DNA of 64,000 nucleotides from Arabidopsis thaliana (Eukaryota; Streptophyta; Magnoliopsida; Brassicales; Brassicaceae): NCBI RefSeq assembly GCF_000001735.4, contig NC_003075.7:13083001-13147000 (forward strand). The letters are read 5' to 3'. Position 1 is the first letter of the stretch. Each line of letters starts with the position of its first letter. Under the pieces are notes generated by a model. The model had not been told where the DNA came from, searched no databases, and saw only the letters and a program-made list of their open reading frames with translations. Of this stretch, positions 8,892 to 19,905 are shown in pieces. The position numbers were made by a program, and so were the translations under genes.

Positions 8892-11141
8892 GTAAATGAC
8901 TTAGAAGCAAATTTTACTTGCAGTTTCCTTCTTTGGGACGTCTATCTACTACACTTGGACCGGTGCAACCATATCTTGTCCATTAGCTTAATTCAGCTAT
9001 CTAAAATTATTATCTCAATTTTTTCACTATTCAAATATACAAGATCATGTATTTCACGTGATTCGGATGGTTTTAAATTTGTAATTTTTTTTGAGCATTT
9101 GTTAATATTTTGAAGTAACTTTTTTAAAGAAAAAATCAAACTAATAATTTAGATTTTAGACCCTCGTCGTCTTATATCCTACCCCTTTATGTATCTGTTA
9201 AAATAATTAATTTTTCCAAACAAATAATAATATAACGGGTATGGTCATGGAACGGAAAAAATTGGGACGGAAATGTGTATGACCCGAAATAGATATGCAT
9301 AGTTGTGCCTTTCATAACAAAGCTATTAACCGTCTTCAGAATCCATGTAGCTTTTCTTCGAACGATTGATCGAGACTTCGGTCCCAACTTTGAAAACAAC
9401 TTAATGCATAAGCGTTTTCAAGAATGCTCTCTTAATTTTTAAAAAATTCAGTGGACTTAAGCTTTTAAGTGTAGCTAAGACACGTAGCAAATTGGGGAAC
9501 CTTAAGCTCTTTGTCATTAGAAAATGGAAATTGCAAAACGCGTGGGGTTTACTTATTTTTCGTATTGGAACCGAATAATCGTGATCTTGGTTAGGTTAAA
9601 AATAACAACTCATTTTGGTTGGTGGAGTAGCCACAAGAGATACCATTCGTCCACGAATCAATCTTGACTTTACAAAAACTGTATAATAAGGGAATGTGTA
9701 ATAATGGATTGATTAGTGCATGTGTTAACGGTTATTATTATTGGAGCTTATTCGTCAAAAAGCGTACCCAACTTCCTATTTATGTCAATAGAAAGCTATG
9801 CATGATCGATCATTCGATCTTTCTATTGCAGTTTTGTGTCCTTATCAAATTATGCCTCCACGCCACCTCATCCTTTCTCCCACTTTTCACCATTTCAATA
9901 TTGCAAGTTTTTAAAACCTGTATTTAGTATTTATTTAGTGGACAGATGACTAATGTGAGAGTCGTGAGACCATAACATATCTTTCGGTGACCAAACACGT
10001 TTGATTAATTCTCAATTCATTTTAAGATTGAAAACATATAGTTATATACAATAAGCAGATAATTCTTTTCCTTATCTCTTGGGATTTAATTGGATAGTGT
10101 TGTGGGAGTGCACATAATAACTTCCACTTAATTAGAATTGGTGAGCATGAGGAAATATTGTGATGTATCCACTTTAGTGAGATATATTGGACAAGCACGT
10201 AACACGTAACACGTTTCAAAAACTTTACGTTTTAAAGTCAAATCCCTTTTATGATCCCACCCGCCAAATAATTAACTTTTTATACAGAACTCGACCTGTC
10301 CATAGTGTGTAATGCCTTAAACTATATAATCCTCTCTATTATTTGGAAGTAAGTTTTGTAGAAAGTGTTTATGTAGGTGTCGCAACCATGTCTATTCTCA
10401 AAATTTTCTTTTAGAAATAACATTGTTTTTTATAAGATACAACCAGAAGTGTCACGGGAAAATATTCAATAATCTAATACAAGATTATCCATTACGTGAA
10501 TGCTGAACTCTTTACATAATCTAATACAAAATTATGTCCTTACACGCAACGAGGGCGTCTAACAATTTCAACAAGATCGCGAAGAAGCTGCCATATATAC
10601 TGTGAACGTAAGCGTGTAAAATGCATATATTATTCTACGTAAAGAGGAAAATTCCATAAACATCAATCTATGTAGATGTCATTTGATTTATCAGATAAGA
10701 AATATTTGACGTAATGGGTTTGAAGGAAGTCAAACGTAATTCCTGGTTTTGGTGTCGTTGGTTTAGGACGTCGAGCAATAGCCAATATGTAGTTGGTGTC
10801 ATAATTTTTTGTAAGTTCCATGTTCTAGAATTGTGATTGTAGGTCACTCCCGATCATAGTGAATTTGATTCTAGTAAAATATAACTTTAACATATAGTTT
10901 TATCAGTATGTATTTTGTTGTTATAGTAGCAACGACAAAACAAACAACGTAATATGTCAATCGTCGCTACAGTGCTTGCTACACGCACAAATACAATTGC
11001 AAGAAAGAGAGGTATTTATATTTTTTAAAATATTCATTAAAATCAAAATCGGCATATAGGATTTATCAACATAGACCGTCTTAAGATGATCATAATGACA
11101 GAAGACAAAAAAAGAATTTGGGATTTAAAACTTGTTTAAAG
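8892..11141. other. Intergenic, AT-rich
   Basis: About 2.2 kb with only short, unrelated ORFs in all frames (for example 8865-9113 plus, 9664-9927 plus, 10022-10219 minus), none with a recognisable domain or splice structure. No RNA gene or repeat recognised. The right end is the 3' UTR region of BCH1. Confidence 0.5.
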
Positions 11142-12866
11142 TCAAGAACTCGAACTCGACCCGGAGCCCGAGGCCTTTTTGTATGATTTGATTCTCCGAC
11201 TAATCTCCTTATCTAACTCTTCATTTCCTCCAACTTCTTCCAATTCCTGAATCACCAAATCCAAATTAGCAAAAAAAGCCAACAACATGAAGAAGATTAA
11301 GAAGAATATAAACAAATCAAGAGACTTCTTACCTTGGGTCCAAGAAACAGTCCATATGGTACACCATTGAACTTGTCTGTGTGATGTAGCTGAAACATAA
11401 TCATGCACGATCAATAACAATAAAAATATGATTATTAAGATACTAATAATAATAAAATAAAATCTATTTTGGGAAAGAAACCGTTTGTATTTACCTGGTG
11501 AGCGGCGGCGACCTTTCGGAGGTAAGGGACGTCGGCGATGGGACCTACAGGGAAACGCTTGTGCACGAGACCATCGTGGACAAACATGTAGGCGATTCCA
11601 AACACCGTTATGCCTAACCCCTGTTTCAAGGACGAGCTTAAAATTAAGCCACCAGGTCATTTGTGTTAATGCAGCCAACAAAGTCATTTGTCATCACATG
11701 TATCCAATATTAAAATACAACATACACAGAGAGAGAGACACACAAAATCCTGCTACATAGATACGTTAATTAAAATTCTGTTTTAACGTATGATTAATCT
11801 CAGTCCACTACTATTATTATTTTTATTTTCTAACATTAAGTAGCGATTAAAAAAAGGCACCGAAATGTCCTAATTCTGGTGATTAGTTAGTGTTTAAACT
11901 AATTAAAACAAAAAGACCAAACCATAGAGTCAAAGATCTTGGAAGTTGGTTTTGTGCGTTTTATTTAGTAAGACCAAATGAAAGAGGGACTTACGGCGCC
12001 AAAGCAGAGACCAGGAACGAGTCCTTTATTGAAGAATCCATAAGAGAGGAGACCAATCGCTGGACCAGCGTTCACTATAGCAAAAACATCGTTTAGCTCA
12101 AACGGTCCTTCTCTTGGTTTGTGATGTGACTGCAACAAAATTCAAATCAGGCGGTTTGAAATTGGATAGTCATGATGAGAATTTTCAGCAAGCAAAGTAA
12201 CCTCATGCATATTCCATAGAGAAGCGTGCCACAGAGCTCTATGAGCCCATCTTGCCCAGAATTCCATACCAACCTGAATAATCCAAAAATCTCAGCCAAA
12301 CTTTTTTGTTTATGAATCAGAAAAATTGGGATGAAGTTTTGAAACTTACAGCAGCACCAACAGAGAGAGCAAATGTACCAAACATTTCCAACATTGAGAT
12401 CTCACCTCCCTGATTTTTGCAACCAAACAAAAGGATGTGAGAATTCAGAATTTCGAATTGGTTTAGTTAGTTAGTTAGTTAGTTATACCTCCATTTGCCA
12501 AGAGAATCTGTAGTAAACAGCCATAACAGCCATAGAAGTGATACCAAAGCTCGACAACATAGCAGCGATTAGATAAGTGGACCTCTCCGATTTCTTCCTC
12601 TCCAATTTCTCCGCCAAACGCAACGCCAGATACTCAGCGTCTATAGCGTTTGTGGAGCTCGTGCTCTCCGGTCTCTCATCGTTCTCAATCGGAGAATTCT
12701 GTCTCCGTTCTTCGACGACGTAACAGACAGAAAAGCGTTTAAATCGAAGAGACGGAGAGAATCCGGATAAGGATTTCGGGAGGCGGAGTCGGAAATCGGT
12801 AGAGGAGGAGGAGAAAGAGCGGTGGAGTGGTTTGAATGTAACGGCGGTTGAGAGTCCTGCCGCCAT
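11142..12866 (-). CDS. BCH1: Non-haem di-iron beta-carotene hydroxylase 1
   Basis: Seven exons on the minus strand (12866-12489, 12409-12350, 12273-12202, 12129-11995, 11620-11495, 11389-11333, 11246-11142) give 310 aa, every junction GT-AG and in frame. The enzyme hydroxylates the beta-rings of beta-carotene, making zeaxanthin in plastids. Residues 1-50 are a Ser/Arg-rich transit peptide, followed by hydrophobic helices (YLIAAMLSSFGITSMAVMAV). The fatty-acid-hydroxylase histidine motifs are visible: HRALWH, HE-SHH, HDGLVH and HHTDKF, which bind the two irons. The C-terminus is a Ser-rich tail (SGSGSSSSS). The start at MAAGLS is chosen because the upstream in-frame extension is leader-like. 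Probably At4g25700 (BETA-OHASE 1). The 5' leader holds a long CT repeat on the coding strand (12905-12950). Confidence 0.96.
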
Positions 12867-14284
12867 CCTAATGGAAGGAGGAGCTACTTGTTTTGAGGTT
12901 AACCTTTTATGCGAGCGAGAGAGATAGATAGACAGAGAGAGAGATGTGGTGTGGATGGATTTAAATGCAAGTGAGGCCACGATTTTTTTGTTTTTGGGTA
13001 AAAGTAAGTGCTCTTTTTTTTGCCTTTTCAAAATTAAATTAAACAAGTGAAGGATGGTTTAGTTTCGTGTGACTAAAATTGCCCTCAAGTTTTTTTAGCG
13101 ACTAATCCTACCCCACCCTTATATCACATTTACATTATTACCCCCACTCAAAATGGGTTACTTTCTTATTTTTTGATAATATTTGTTTTCTTTTTTGGAT
13201 TTTTTTCCATCTTTTCTTTGACCAAAAATGTATTTGCTTACCTTTTTCACATAAGCTCAGTTATGTTTAATTTATTAATTTCTAGATTTTTAGTATAAAT
13301 ATGTTTTATAAACCAAATTAGCATTTACTATAAGACTTAAACCATACAAAAGCCTTTTTTTATTCTTCTCACTTGTCTACAAAGCTAACAATATCTTAAG
13401 AACACTTTAGTATTTTAGTATGAATCACATCAATTTAGTTTATAAATGATTTATCTTTTTTAATTAAATCCAAGATACAGTATTTTGTAAACCATAATTA
13501 AGGTGAAACAAATTTATAAACATTATTGTTGTTATAAAATATAAGATATATAGAGAAAGTAAACTTATGTAGAAATTCTACTAGATTCATTTACTGTCTA
13601 TTGTTTTGGATTCGTTTTCTAAAAAGTAGATTTTTTCATTTTAAGGAATGTGGATATGTTTAGGACGCTACATCATCACTACATGAGTACATGTGGAGAC
13701 TTGTGGCATGGTTGTCATAGTTCCGTGTATTGCGTGTGATTTTGTATTGTTTATATCCGTTTGTTCTAAACGTCATTTGTATAATTTTCGATATCGTGAT
13801 GAATAATGATGTAATTCTAAGATGTCTGGACTAAGTCCTTAACTTAAAATGGCATAAACGTAAAATCACAGAAACAGCGATGGTGAAAGACAAAGAAACA
13901 AAAAGTTAGGCTCCAAACCAGAAACGAACGCAACAAGTTCCTTACAAGTTACACCCATTTATGAGGCTGATGATGCCATATGGGCTTTCTCTACGTGTCA
14001 CATCACTATTCACTATGACAAATCCTCCTAGTATCTTTGTTTTTTGGTTCTTTTATAGAATTATTATTTTTTTTTTCTTTTTTTGGACCTCAAATTGTGA
14101 TATGGATACTGCAACTTGGGTCATGGACCTTCAATTACACTCTTCTGCTAAAGGCCGTTGTAGATATAAGATGATGAAACGTTTGATTCTCTTGCGCTTT
14201 GGATTCTGAGATTTTGGGATGAATATAGATTATGGTTTGCATTAAAGAATGACCGGACTATTGCTAATGTGCACAAAAACCTTG
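12867..14284. other. BCH1 promoter and intergenic DNA
   Basis: The first ~100 bases are the BCH1 leader, a CT-rich microsatellite on the coding strand. The rest is AT-rich. The plus ORF at 13961-14209 contains a Phe/Ile run from poly-T and is not a credible gene. Nothing else recognised up to the pseudogene at 14285. Confidence 0.5.
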
Positions 14285-14600
14285 TCACCAAGACACTGTT
14301 AGAATTTCTCCTGCTCCAACATTGTAATGTGCAATGACTTGTTGTCCTCTAAAACCCCAGCTTTCCACTTAACATCTGTCTGTGTGATAACGAGTCCACC
14401 GTGATTTCAAAGACTCCACATAGTCGTCTGCACCAGAAACTCTGATCATGATCCTAAAGGGACCCTGAAAATGTATTACTGCTAGTTAGATACACGAGTC
14501 TAGTCACAAGGAAGGAAAACAAAAACATTACCGGATTTTGAGCTAGAAACTGGTCCTCTGGAACAAGAGCGCCAAACTTTCGTCTCTTTGCCTCACGTTC
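14285..14600 (-). pseudogene. SF3A1-like C-terminal fragment (splicing factor 3a subunit 1 relic)
   Basis: The minus strand from 14600 reads EREAKRRKFGALVPEDQFL then AQNP, up to a donor at 14531. An acceptor at 14466-14465 continues with GP, then a degraded IRVSGADDYVESLKSRW segment. Further on, LSGK and KAGVLEDNKSL appear in different frames, and after a shift at about 14338 AHYNVGAGEILTVSW ends at a stop. This matches the end of plant SF3A1, which I recall as ALVPEDQFLAQHPGP, a ubiquitin-like domain, then LSGKAGFLKDN and AHYNVGAGEILTLS. A TAG directly precedes the first block, and at least two frameshifts are present. The 67-base intron is retained, so it is a duplicated genomic fragment and not a processed copy. 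It cannot encode a working protein. Confidence 0.65.
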
Positions 14601-14766
14601 CTAGGGTCGTGCAGTTTGCATCTTCTCCATTGAACACCCTTATCTCAGCGGTGGTATTTCCTTCATTATACTTAAAAGGGGTTCAGCTGGTGGCACTAAA
14701 TCACAATAGCTAACATCCTCCTTGTCAGCAAAATAGTCAACACCACTCGAAAACGCATGCATAGCG

Positions 14767-15095
14767 AGATTTATTACCAAATAGGCGTTGCTTGTCACTA
14801 TGCCGTTCAAGACATCAATACCCTACATTGCAGACAAGATTAAGGCAAGGGAAAATGAGTTTTAAAAATGACTTATTAAGGGAGACAAAATTTGTGAACT
14901 TCAAATCTCAGCTCACCCCATGTCCAGATTTCAGCATGTTAGTTAGAAAAGAAGAAGTAAGAGTATCATGGTATAACACGACGGTTTATTCTAAACAATG
15001 ACATGTTACAAGAAACAATGACCTTAATTTTGGTAACAGTATCCATCCAAGCAGTGATCCGTCATTGGGTGAAATTCTAGCAATACAATTAGACT
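14767..15095 (-). pseudogene. Truncated glutaminyl cyclase copy (exons 8-10 region)
   Basis: This 329-base stretch closely matches 17121-17490, which holds exons 8-10 and two introns of the intact QC gene. Minus-strand translation gives CIARISPNDGSLLGWILL, then KLR, and later GIDVLNGI. Compared with QC, about ten bases covering the IAW-DSD codons are lost near 14800, shifting the frame, and the Ser-Arg-Gly exon (exon 9) region is altered. Introns are kept, so it arose by DNA duplication. It joins directly to the SF3A1-like relic downstream on the same strand. Not expected to be functional. Confidence 0.8.
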
Positions 15096-15358
15096 GGTAT
15101 CTTCTACTGCACCATTTATTCAAGATAATGAATACTCCATTTGCTACTAAGCTCAAATAGGATACTTGTTTATTCCAATCGTCTCTTTACAAAAGGATCT
15201 TAAACTACCGAGCCAAAAGAGCAAGACAAACAATCAAATAAACTAAATAAAATCGAAATCAAAGCCAATAAATCATAAAATACCACAGAACAAAGACCAC
15301 AATACAACGGTTACACAAAAAGATGAAGACACGGTTCAAGCATACTGACACATTCATC

Positions 15359-16531
15359 TCAGAGAGTAGCAGAAAGAGCGTTGTAGTAAGAACGTATCTT
15401 AGGGACATGAAGCACATGATCAGACCACTCAACATTCCCCAAAATTTCACAAGTATTGCGCCTTTCAAGCGCAATCACTGCACACCAAAGCATCTGCCAA
15501 TCGCCGACACCTTGGTTCCAAAAAACAGCGAGCTTTCCACCATAATCAGCCAAACTAACAAAAGCACGCGGAGATAACTTGGGTAGTCGTCCTCCTATCA
15601 AACACTCCAAATTTCTCCATGTTCTTACCTCAGTGTCATACCATCTGAACACTCGGTCAATAGCACATGAGTACAAAACATTACCAACCACGCAAAAACA
15701 TTTTGAAAACATAAACTCACACATGGTATCTCCAACCTCCTCCCAGCTACCTTCCACTGGATTGTAATCAACCACCTTTCTCCCAGTCACGAGGTTGACC
15801 TTTCCGCCAACACTTGTGCTTATGAAGATCTCCTTGCCTTGTGACACGCTGCATGGGATAGCCACCCGATCACTTACTTGTGTTTCTGTGTCCAACACCG
15901 TAACCGAGTTCTTCAAGGAATCCGAGCCATCTTCTTGGTGTAACCCTGCTACATATATCTTTTGATCAAGGACGCTAACAGAAACTCTAAATAGCTCCAC
16001 CGGCAAGCTTGGAGCCTGGCGCCACGTGTGAGACCGGCAATCCAGAACCCAGACACTAGAGGAGGTCAAATGGTGGTATCTGGTTACGCCAATGTTATAG
16101 ATATTAGAACCAACCGCCGCGAGGCTATATCTCTGAGTCAAAGGAGAATGGGGAATTGGGATTCTTGCCAAGACATAACCACTTGACCTGTCCTCCTCCT
16201 TATTACTACTGGTTGTTGTTCGATCCGGTTTCCGGCAGAGGGTGAACCAGCTAGGGCCGTTTTTATAAGAATACATATTTATGCACACATAGAGACGACT
16301 CTCCCTGCGGCCCAAGAGTGACCTGACCTTGTAAAGCTCCGGTGAAGCCAGGAGAGATCGAAAGCTCTTGGAGACGAGTGAGAGAATAGGATAGTATAAT
16401 ATTGAGACGCGTGCGATGATGACCAATACCAAATCATCGGGAAGTGACGGATTTGTTGTCGACGACACCTTCTTCTTCTTCTTCTTCATGTTCGACGACG
16501 TCGTTGTCTCTCCGCTGACCAACCTCTCCAT
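15359..16531 (-). CDS. F-box/kelch-repeat protein
   Basis: An intronless 390-aa ORF starting [15 protein letters not shown]. An F-box is seen at about residues 28-68 ([20 protein letters not shown], then [19 protein letters not shown]). Degenerate kelch units follow between about 105 and 345, such as [27 protein letters not shown] and KIYVAGL. Such proteins serve as substrate receptors in SCF (SKP1-cullin-F-box) ubiquitin ligases, the kelch propeller binding the target. A Lys run (KKKKKK, residues 16-21) is encoded by a cttctt microsatellite near 16475-16488. Probably At4g25710. The family is large and fast-evolving in Brassicaceae; no target can be inferred. Two TGGGCC elements lie upstream at 16597 and 16608. 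Confidence 0.9.
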
Positions 16532-16928
16532 TTCTTTTACTTTTTTCTTTGGGGATCGGCGGCGGAAGGAGACAACAGATTAGGTGTTAATATTCGTTGG
16601 GCCCTTTATGGGCCTTGATCACTTTTTAACTAAAAACGTTTTGTGTTTAGTTTTTTTGCCGAAGATGTTGGTCAAGGGTATTATACTATTTATGGGATTA
16701 TGTTTTGTGGTGTGGCATTTGCAGAGTGTCAGAGACGTCGTTTGATTTTGGGAGAGACTTTTGTTAACCGAGGGGAATTGTAATTTCCTTTTGCCGCGAT
16801 TTTGGATTTTCAAGGTACGAGGTTTTGATTCTCATCTTCAATCATTGAAGTTTGCTAAATGCTAATGTTCAGAAATTATGGTAAATTATAGCCAGTATAC
16901 ATTCTAACCATTACCAAGCGCAATATTT
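16532..16928. promoter_or_regulatory. F-box gene promoter / QC 3' region
   Basis: About 400 bases between two minus-strand genes. Two site II elements (TGGGCC at 16597-16602 and 16608-16613) sit 66-82 bases upstream of the F-box ATG. The remainder should be promoter and the QC 3' UTR. The minus ORF at 16619-16813 has no support. Confidence 0.45.
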
Positions 16929-19470
16929 TCATACCAAGCATTGTTGCTCGATATAATTTCCGCTCTTTGCTGATGCTTGTTTTAGCTTGATTTGGTACAG
17001 CTTTGGCCACAGTTTCCCCGTTACTGCAAAACAAATGATCGAGACACAAAATTGATGGAGACACAAAATGTTGTGACTATGAGGCGACGTCGAGTAATCA
17101 AGCCTAGAGGGGATGATAACAAGATTTATTACCAAAGAGGCGTTGCTTGTCACTGTCCCATGCTATGCCATTCAAAACATCAATACCCTATAGTGCATGC
17201 AAGATTAAGGTAAGGGAAAAAATAGTTTTAAAGATGACTTATTAAGAGACAACCTGTGAACTTTTTTCCATATTTTAACTCACCCTATGTCCAGATTTCA
17301 GCAATCCCCGACTGCGAAAAAATGTCAGAAAATAAGTAAAAAAAAAAAAAAAAGAGGACCAGTGGTATAACACAGTGGTTTATCCTAAACAAAGACATGT
17401 TAGAAGGAACAATAACCTTAATTTTGAAAGCAGTATCCATCCAAGCAGAGATCCGTCCTTGGGTGAAATTCTAGCAATACAATCAGACTAGAATAGAAAA
17501 ATAAACATCAGCCTAAATGATAAACCCTGTAAGGCTTGTCATTACGACATTGCCACATGATAAAGTTCCTAGCAAAACAGTGATCCAATAAAACCTAATT
17601 TCCAATATCTCAAAGAGAGAGAATAATGAGCCAGATTCGTTTCACATATTGAAATTTTGCAGGCAGCGCAATTTTGTTTAGTAAAAATAGAATTTGCAGT
17701 AAAACATGTTATCTTAATTTTTGTAACAATTTTTATTTCAGATGCCACAACTAATAGATGCAAATATCAGAAACAGTTGGAATACCTGCCACACATTTGC
17801 CCAAACTTCGTTGTTTATGTACTCGAGCTCATTAAGGTAACGTACCTCACGGCCATTATATCTGACTATATGCTTATCAGTAACTGCAGAGAAGAGACAC
17901 AATAAAATGCTAAATATACTACTCCCTATGTAAATAATTAAGTAAGTGGCTCAAGGGCACAAAAACTTAATCAGTATAAGCAAGAAACCTTTCATTGTTT
18001 GAGGGTCCATCCGATATAATGTAGAAGTGCCATCACTTCCAAATAACGCTTTTCCATCGGTAGCCAGTCCCCATCCATCTTTCATATGATGTTTAAATGG
18101 TTTTACCTACAGTGAAATCAAATGCTTAATATAAAAGAAAATAACAATACTAGTCCATAATAAAGTGGTGAAGCAATGGAAACATGGTAGCTTAAACCTA
18201 TGACAAAGAACTGTCCTCTACTTAAAAAAAAACTAAATCAGCTGAAAAGTCCACTAAATAATATAGCAAGCAGGCTGACTTATACTTGCTTATCTGTGAT
18301 GATTAAATAGCTGATAAACCAAAGTATGAGGAAGATAAGAGCACTACACACTTTACTTAAGTTGCGAAGGTCATATGTGAAACCCGTGTTTGTCAACCAT
18401 GCGACTTGAAAGAGCCTACAACAAATAAAGAATGGGTGGATCAGATGAGTATTTTAACAGTTAAACTTTCTGTTGGCAAATGTATCCATGTAGGACAACA
18501 AGATCCAAGAAGCAACATTACAACTGAGCAAGTTGTTGTAACATGTGAGAGTTTCTTTCTGAATTACAAACTAGCTTAATGAAAGAAAAGGCCCACCTTT
18601 CTCCAAGGAGTGTTAAACCCTCTCCAAAATATGTATTGTCCATTTTTTCAAGAATTTCAACCTACGGAAGGGAAAAACAAAACAAACAAATTTCACCGAT
18701 GTATGAAAACATAAACACGACCAATTCAAGTAAGGCTAACTCCATAATAACGGCTGATTCAAGAAATCAATTAACGAGAAGTTTCAATTCATTCTCTTTT
18801 GCAATCACACTATCATTCCCCACTTGGAAATTCACTACCATGGCTGATTATACAACATGTTAAAACCGTCAAACCACAAGATGAAACCCATACCTTTCCT
18901 GTTCGTAGATCCACTTTCCTCACTGAAGACTGTAAGAATGGGGAAAAAAGCAAAATGGATCATCAAACTAAAGCATCACATTGAAATTTTCAATGACTAG
19001 AGAATGAGACTCGAATCGAATTCAAAGACAAAGAGTAAGACAATGCCAGGCAAATCAATCACCTTCCCGTATAGACCAGTGGATTCGAACAGTGTATCGT
19101 TTCCCGCATAAAGAAGACCCTGCGCCGGACAAAAACATGTAAGTAATTCTGAAATTCGAAAATGTGAGATGATGATTATAGTCGAAACATAAACCTGAGT
19201 AAAGGCGTCCGGATCATGAGGAAACTCAGCAACTACTTCAATTTCATTGATCCTATGGGAGAGATCCAGAGAAGAACCAGATGATTGGCCCCAGCTATTG
19301 AATGGCATAAAGAATAGGAAAACGGCGCCGGAGAGGAGAGCAAGAGGAATCATCATCGCGAACCTCTTCCGAGAAATGAATCGGCGGCGAGATGATGCAG
19401 AAGAAGAAGCTGGAAGAGACTGAATCATGGATCGCTTCGTTTGTCTCTTATAAGGCGATCTAGTCGCCAT
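16929..19470 (-). CDS. QC: Plant-type glutaminyl-peptide cyclotransferase (glutaminyl cyclase)
   Basis: Eleven exons on the minus strand: 19470-19195, 19119-19063, 18929-18894, 18661-18597, 18415-18352, 18106-17989, 17883-17786, 17487-17417, 17311-17284, 17187-17133 and 17023-16929. They total 320 aa. The enzyme cyclises N-terminal Gln to pyroglutamate on secreted proteins. Residues 38-57 (FAMMIPLALLSGAVFLFFMP) form a signal anchor after a basic N-terminus, fitting ER/secretory location. The rest is the beta-propeller glutamine cyclotransferase domain, with blocks such as GLLYAGNDTLFESTGLYGK, NEVWANVWQSDCIARISP and KLWPKLYQI. Probably At4g25720. A fragment of exons 8-10 is duplicated at 14767-15095. 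The GT donor of the exon ending at 18352 is inferred from frame. Confidence 0.92.
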
Positions 19471-19905
19471 TAAACTTCATTCGCAGTCGTTGGATTGGAA
19501 ATTGCAGTCTGTCAAATTTGATTTGTAGCTCTGACCAGACTTTGGCAACGTAATTTTGAGAAATGCGTTAAAGTGTGTTGTTGACTCATTTGTGTTTTTG
19601 CTTTTTATGGAAAAATTGAATTCTTTTTTAGAAAACTTTTTTTAAATCGATCGTTCAATATTGGAAGCTTATTAAACTACTGTTCTCAATCCAGATGTGA
19701 ATATTAGGAACTTCCATGGTACAAGAACATTGTCGATTACGGTAAATTTGATAAACAAGATAGATAGATCCACTAAGTTTTAACTTAGGACACCACGAAC
19801 ACAGATTATCAGAGTAAACAAGTAAATCCAGAAGTCAAGAATTGCCAAAACTTAAATTAAAATACGTAACAAAACTTCCTGTTCGCCTCATTCGACATTG
19901 AGGTC
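19471..19905. other. QC promoter / methyltransferase 3' region
   Basis: 435 bases between two minus-strand genes. It should contain the QC leader and promoter and the 3' UTR of the Spb1-type gene. AT-rich, no gene seen. Confidence 0.45.

Noticed and set aside
13961-14209. Plus-strand 82-codon ORF upstream of the BCH1-side relics
   Set aside because: Composed largely of a poly-T-encoded Phe run; no counterpart or regulatory context.
15323-15577. Plus-strand 84-codon ORF
   Set aside because: Antisense shadow of the F-box/kelch coding sequence.
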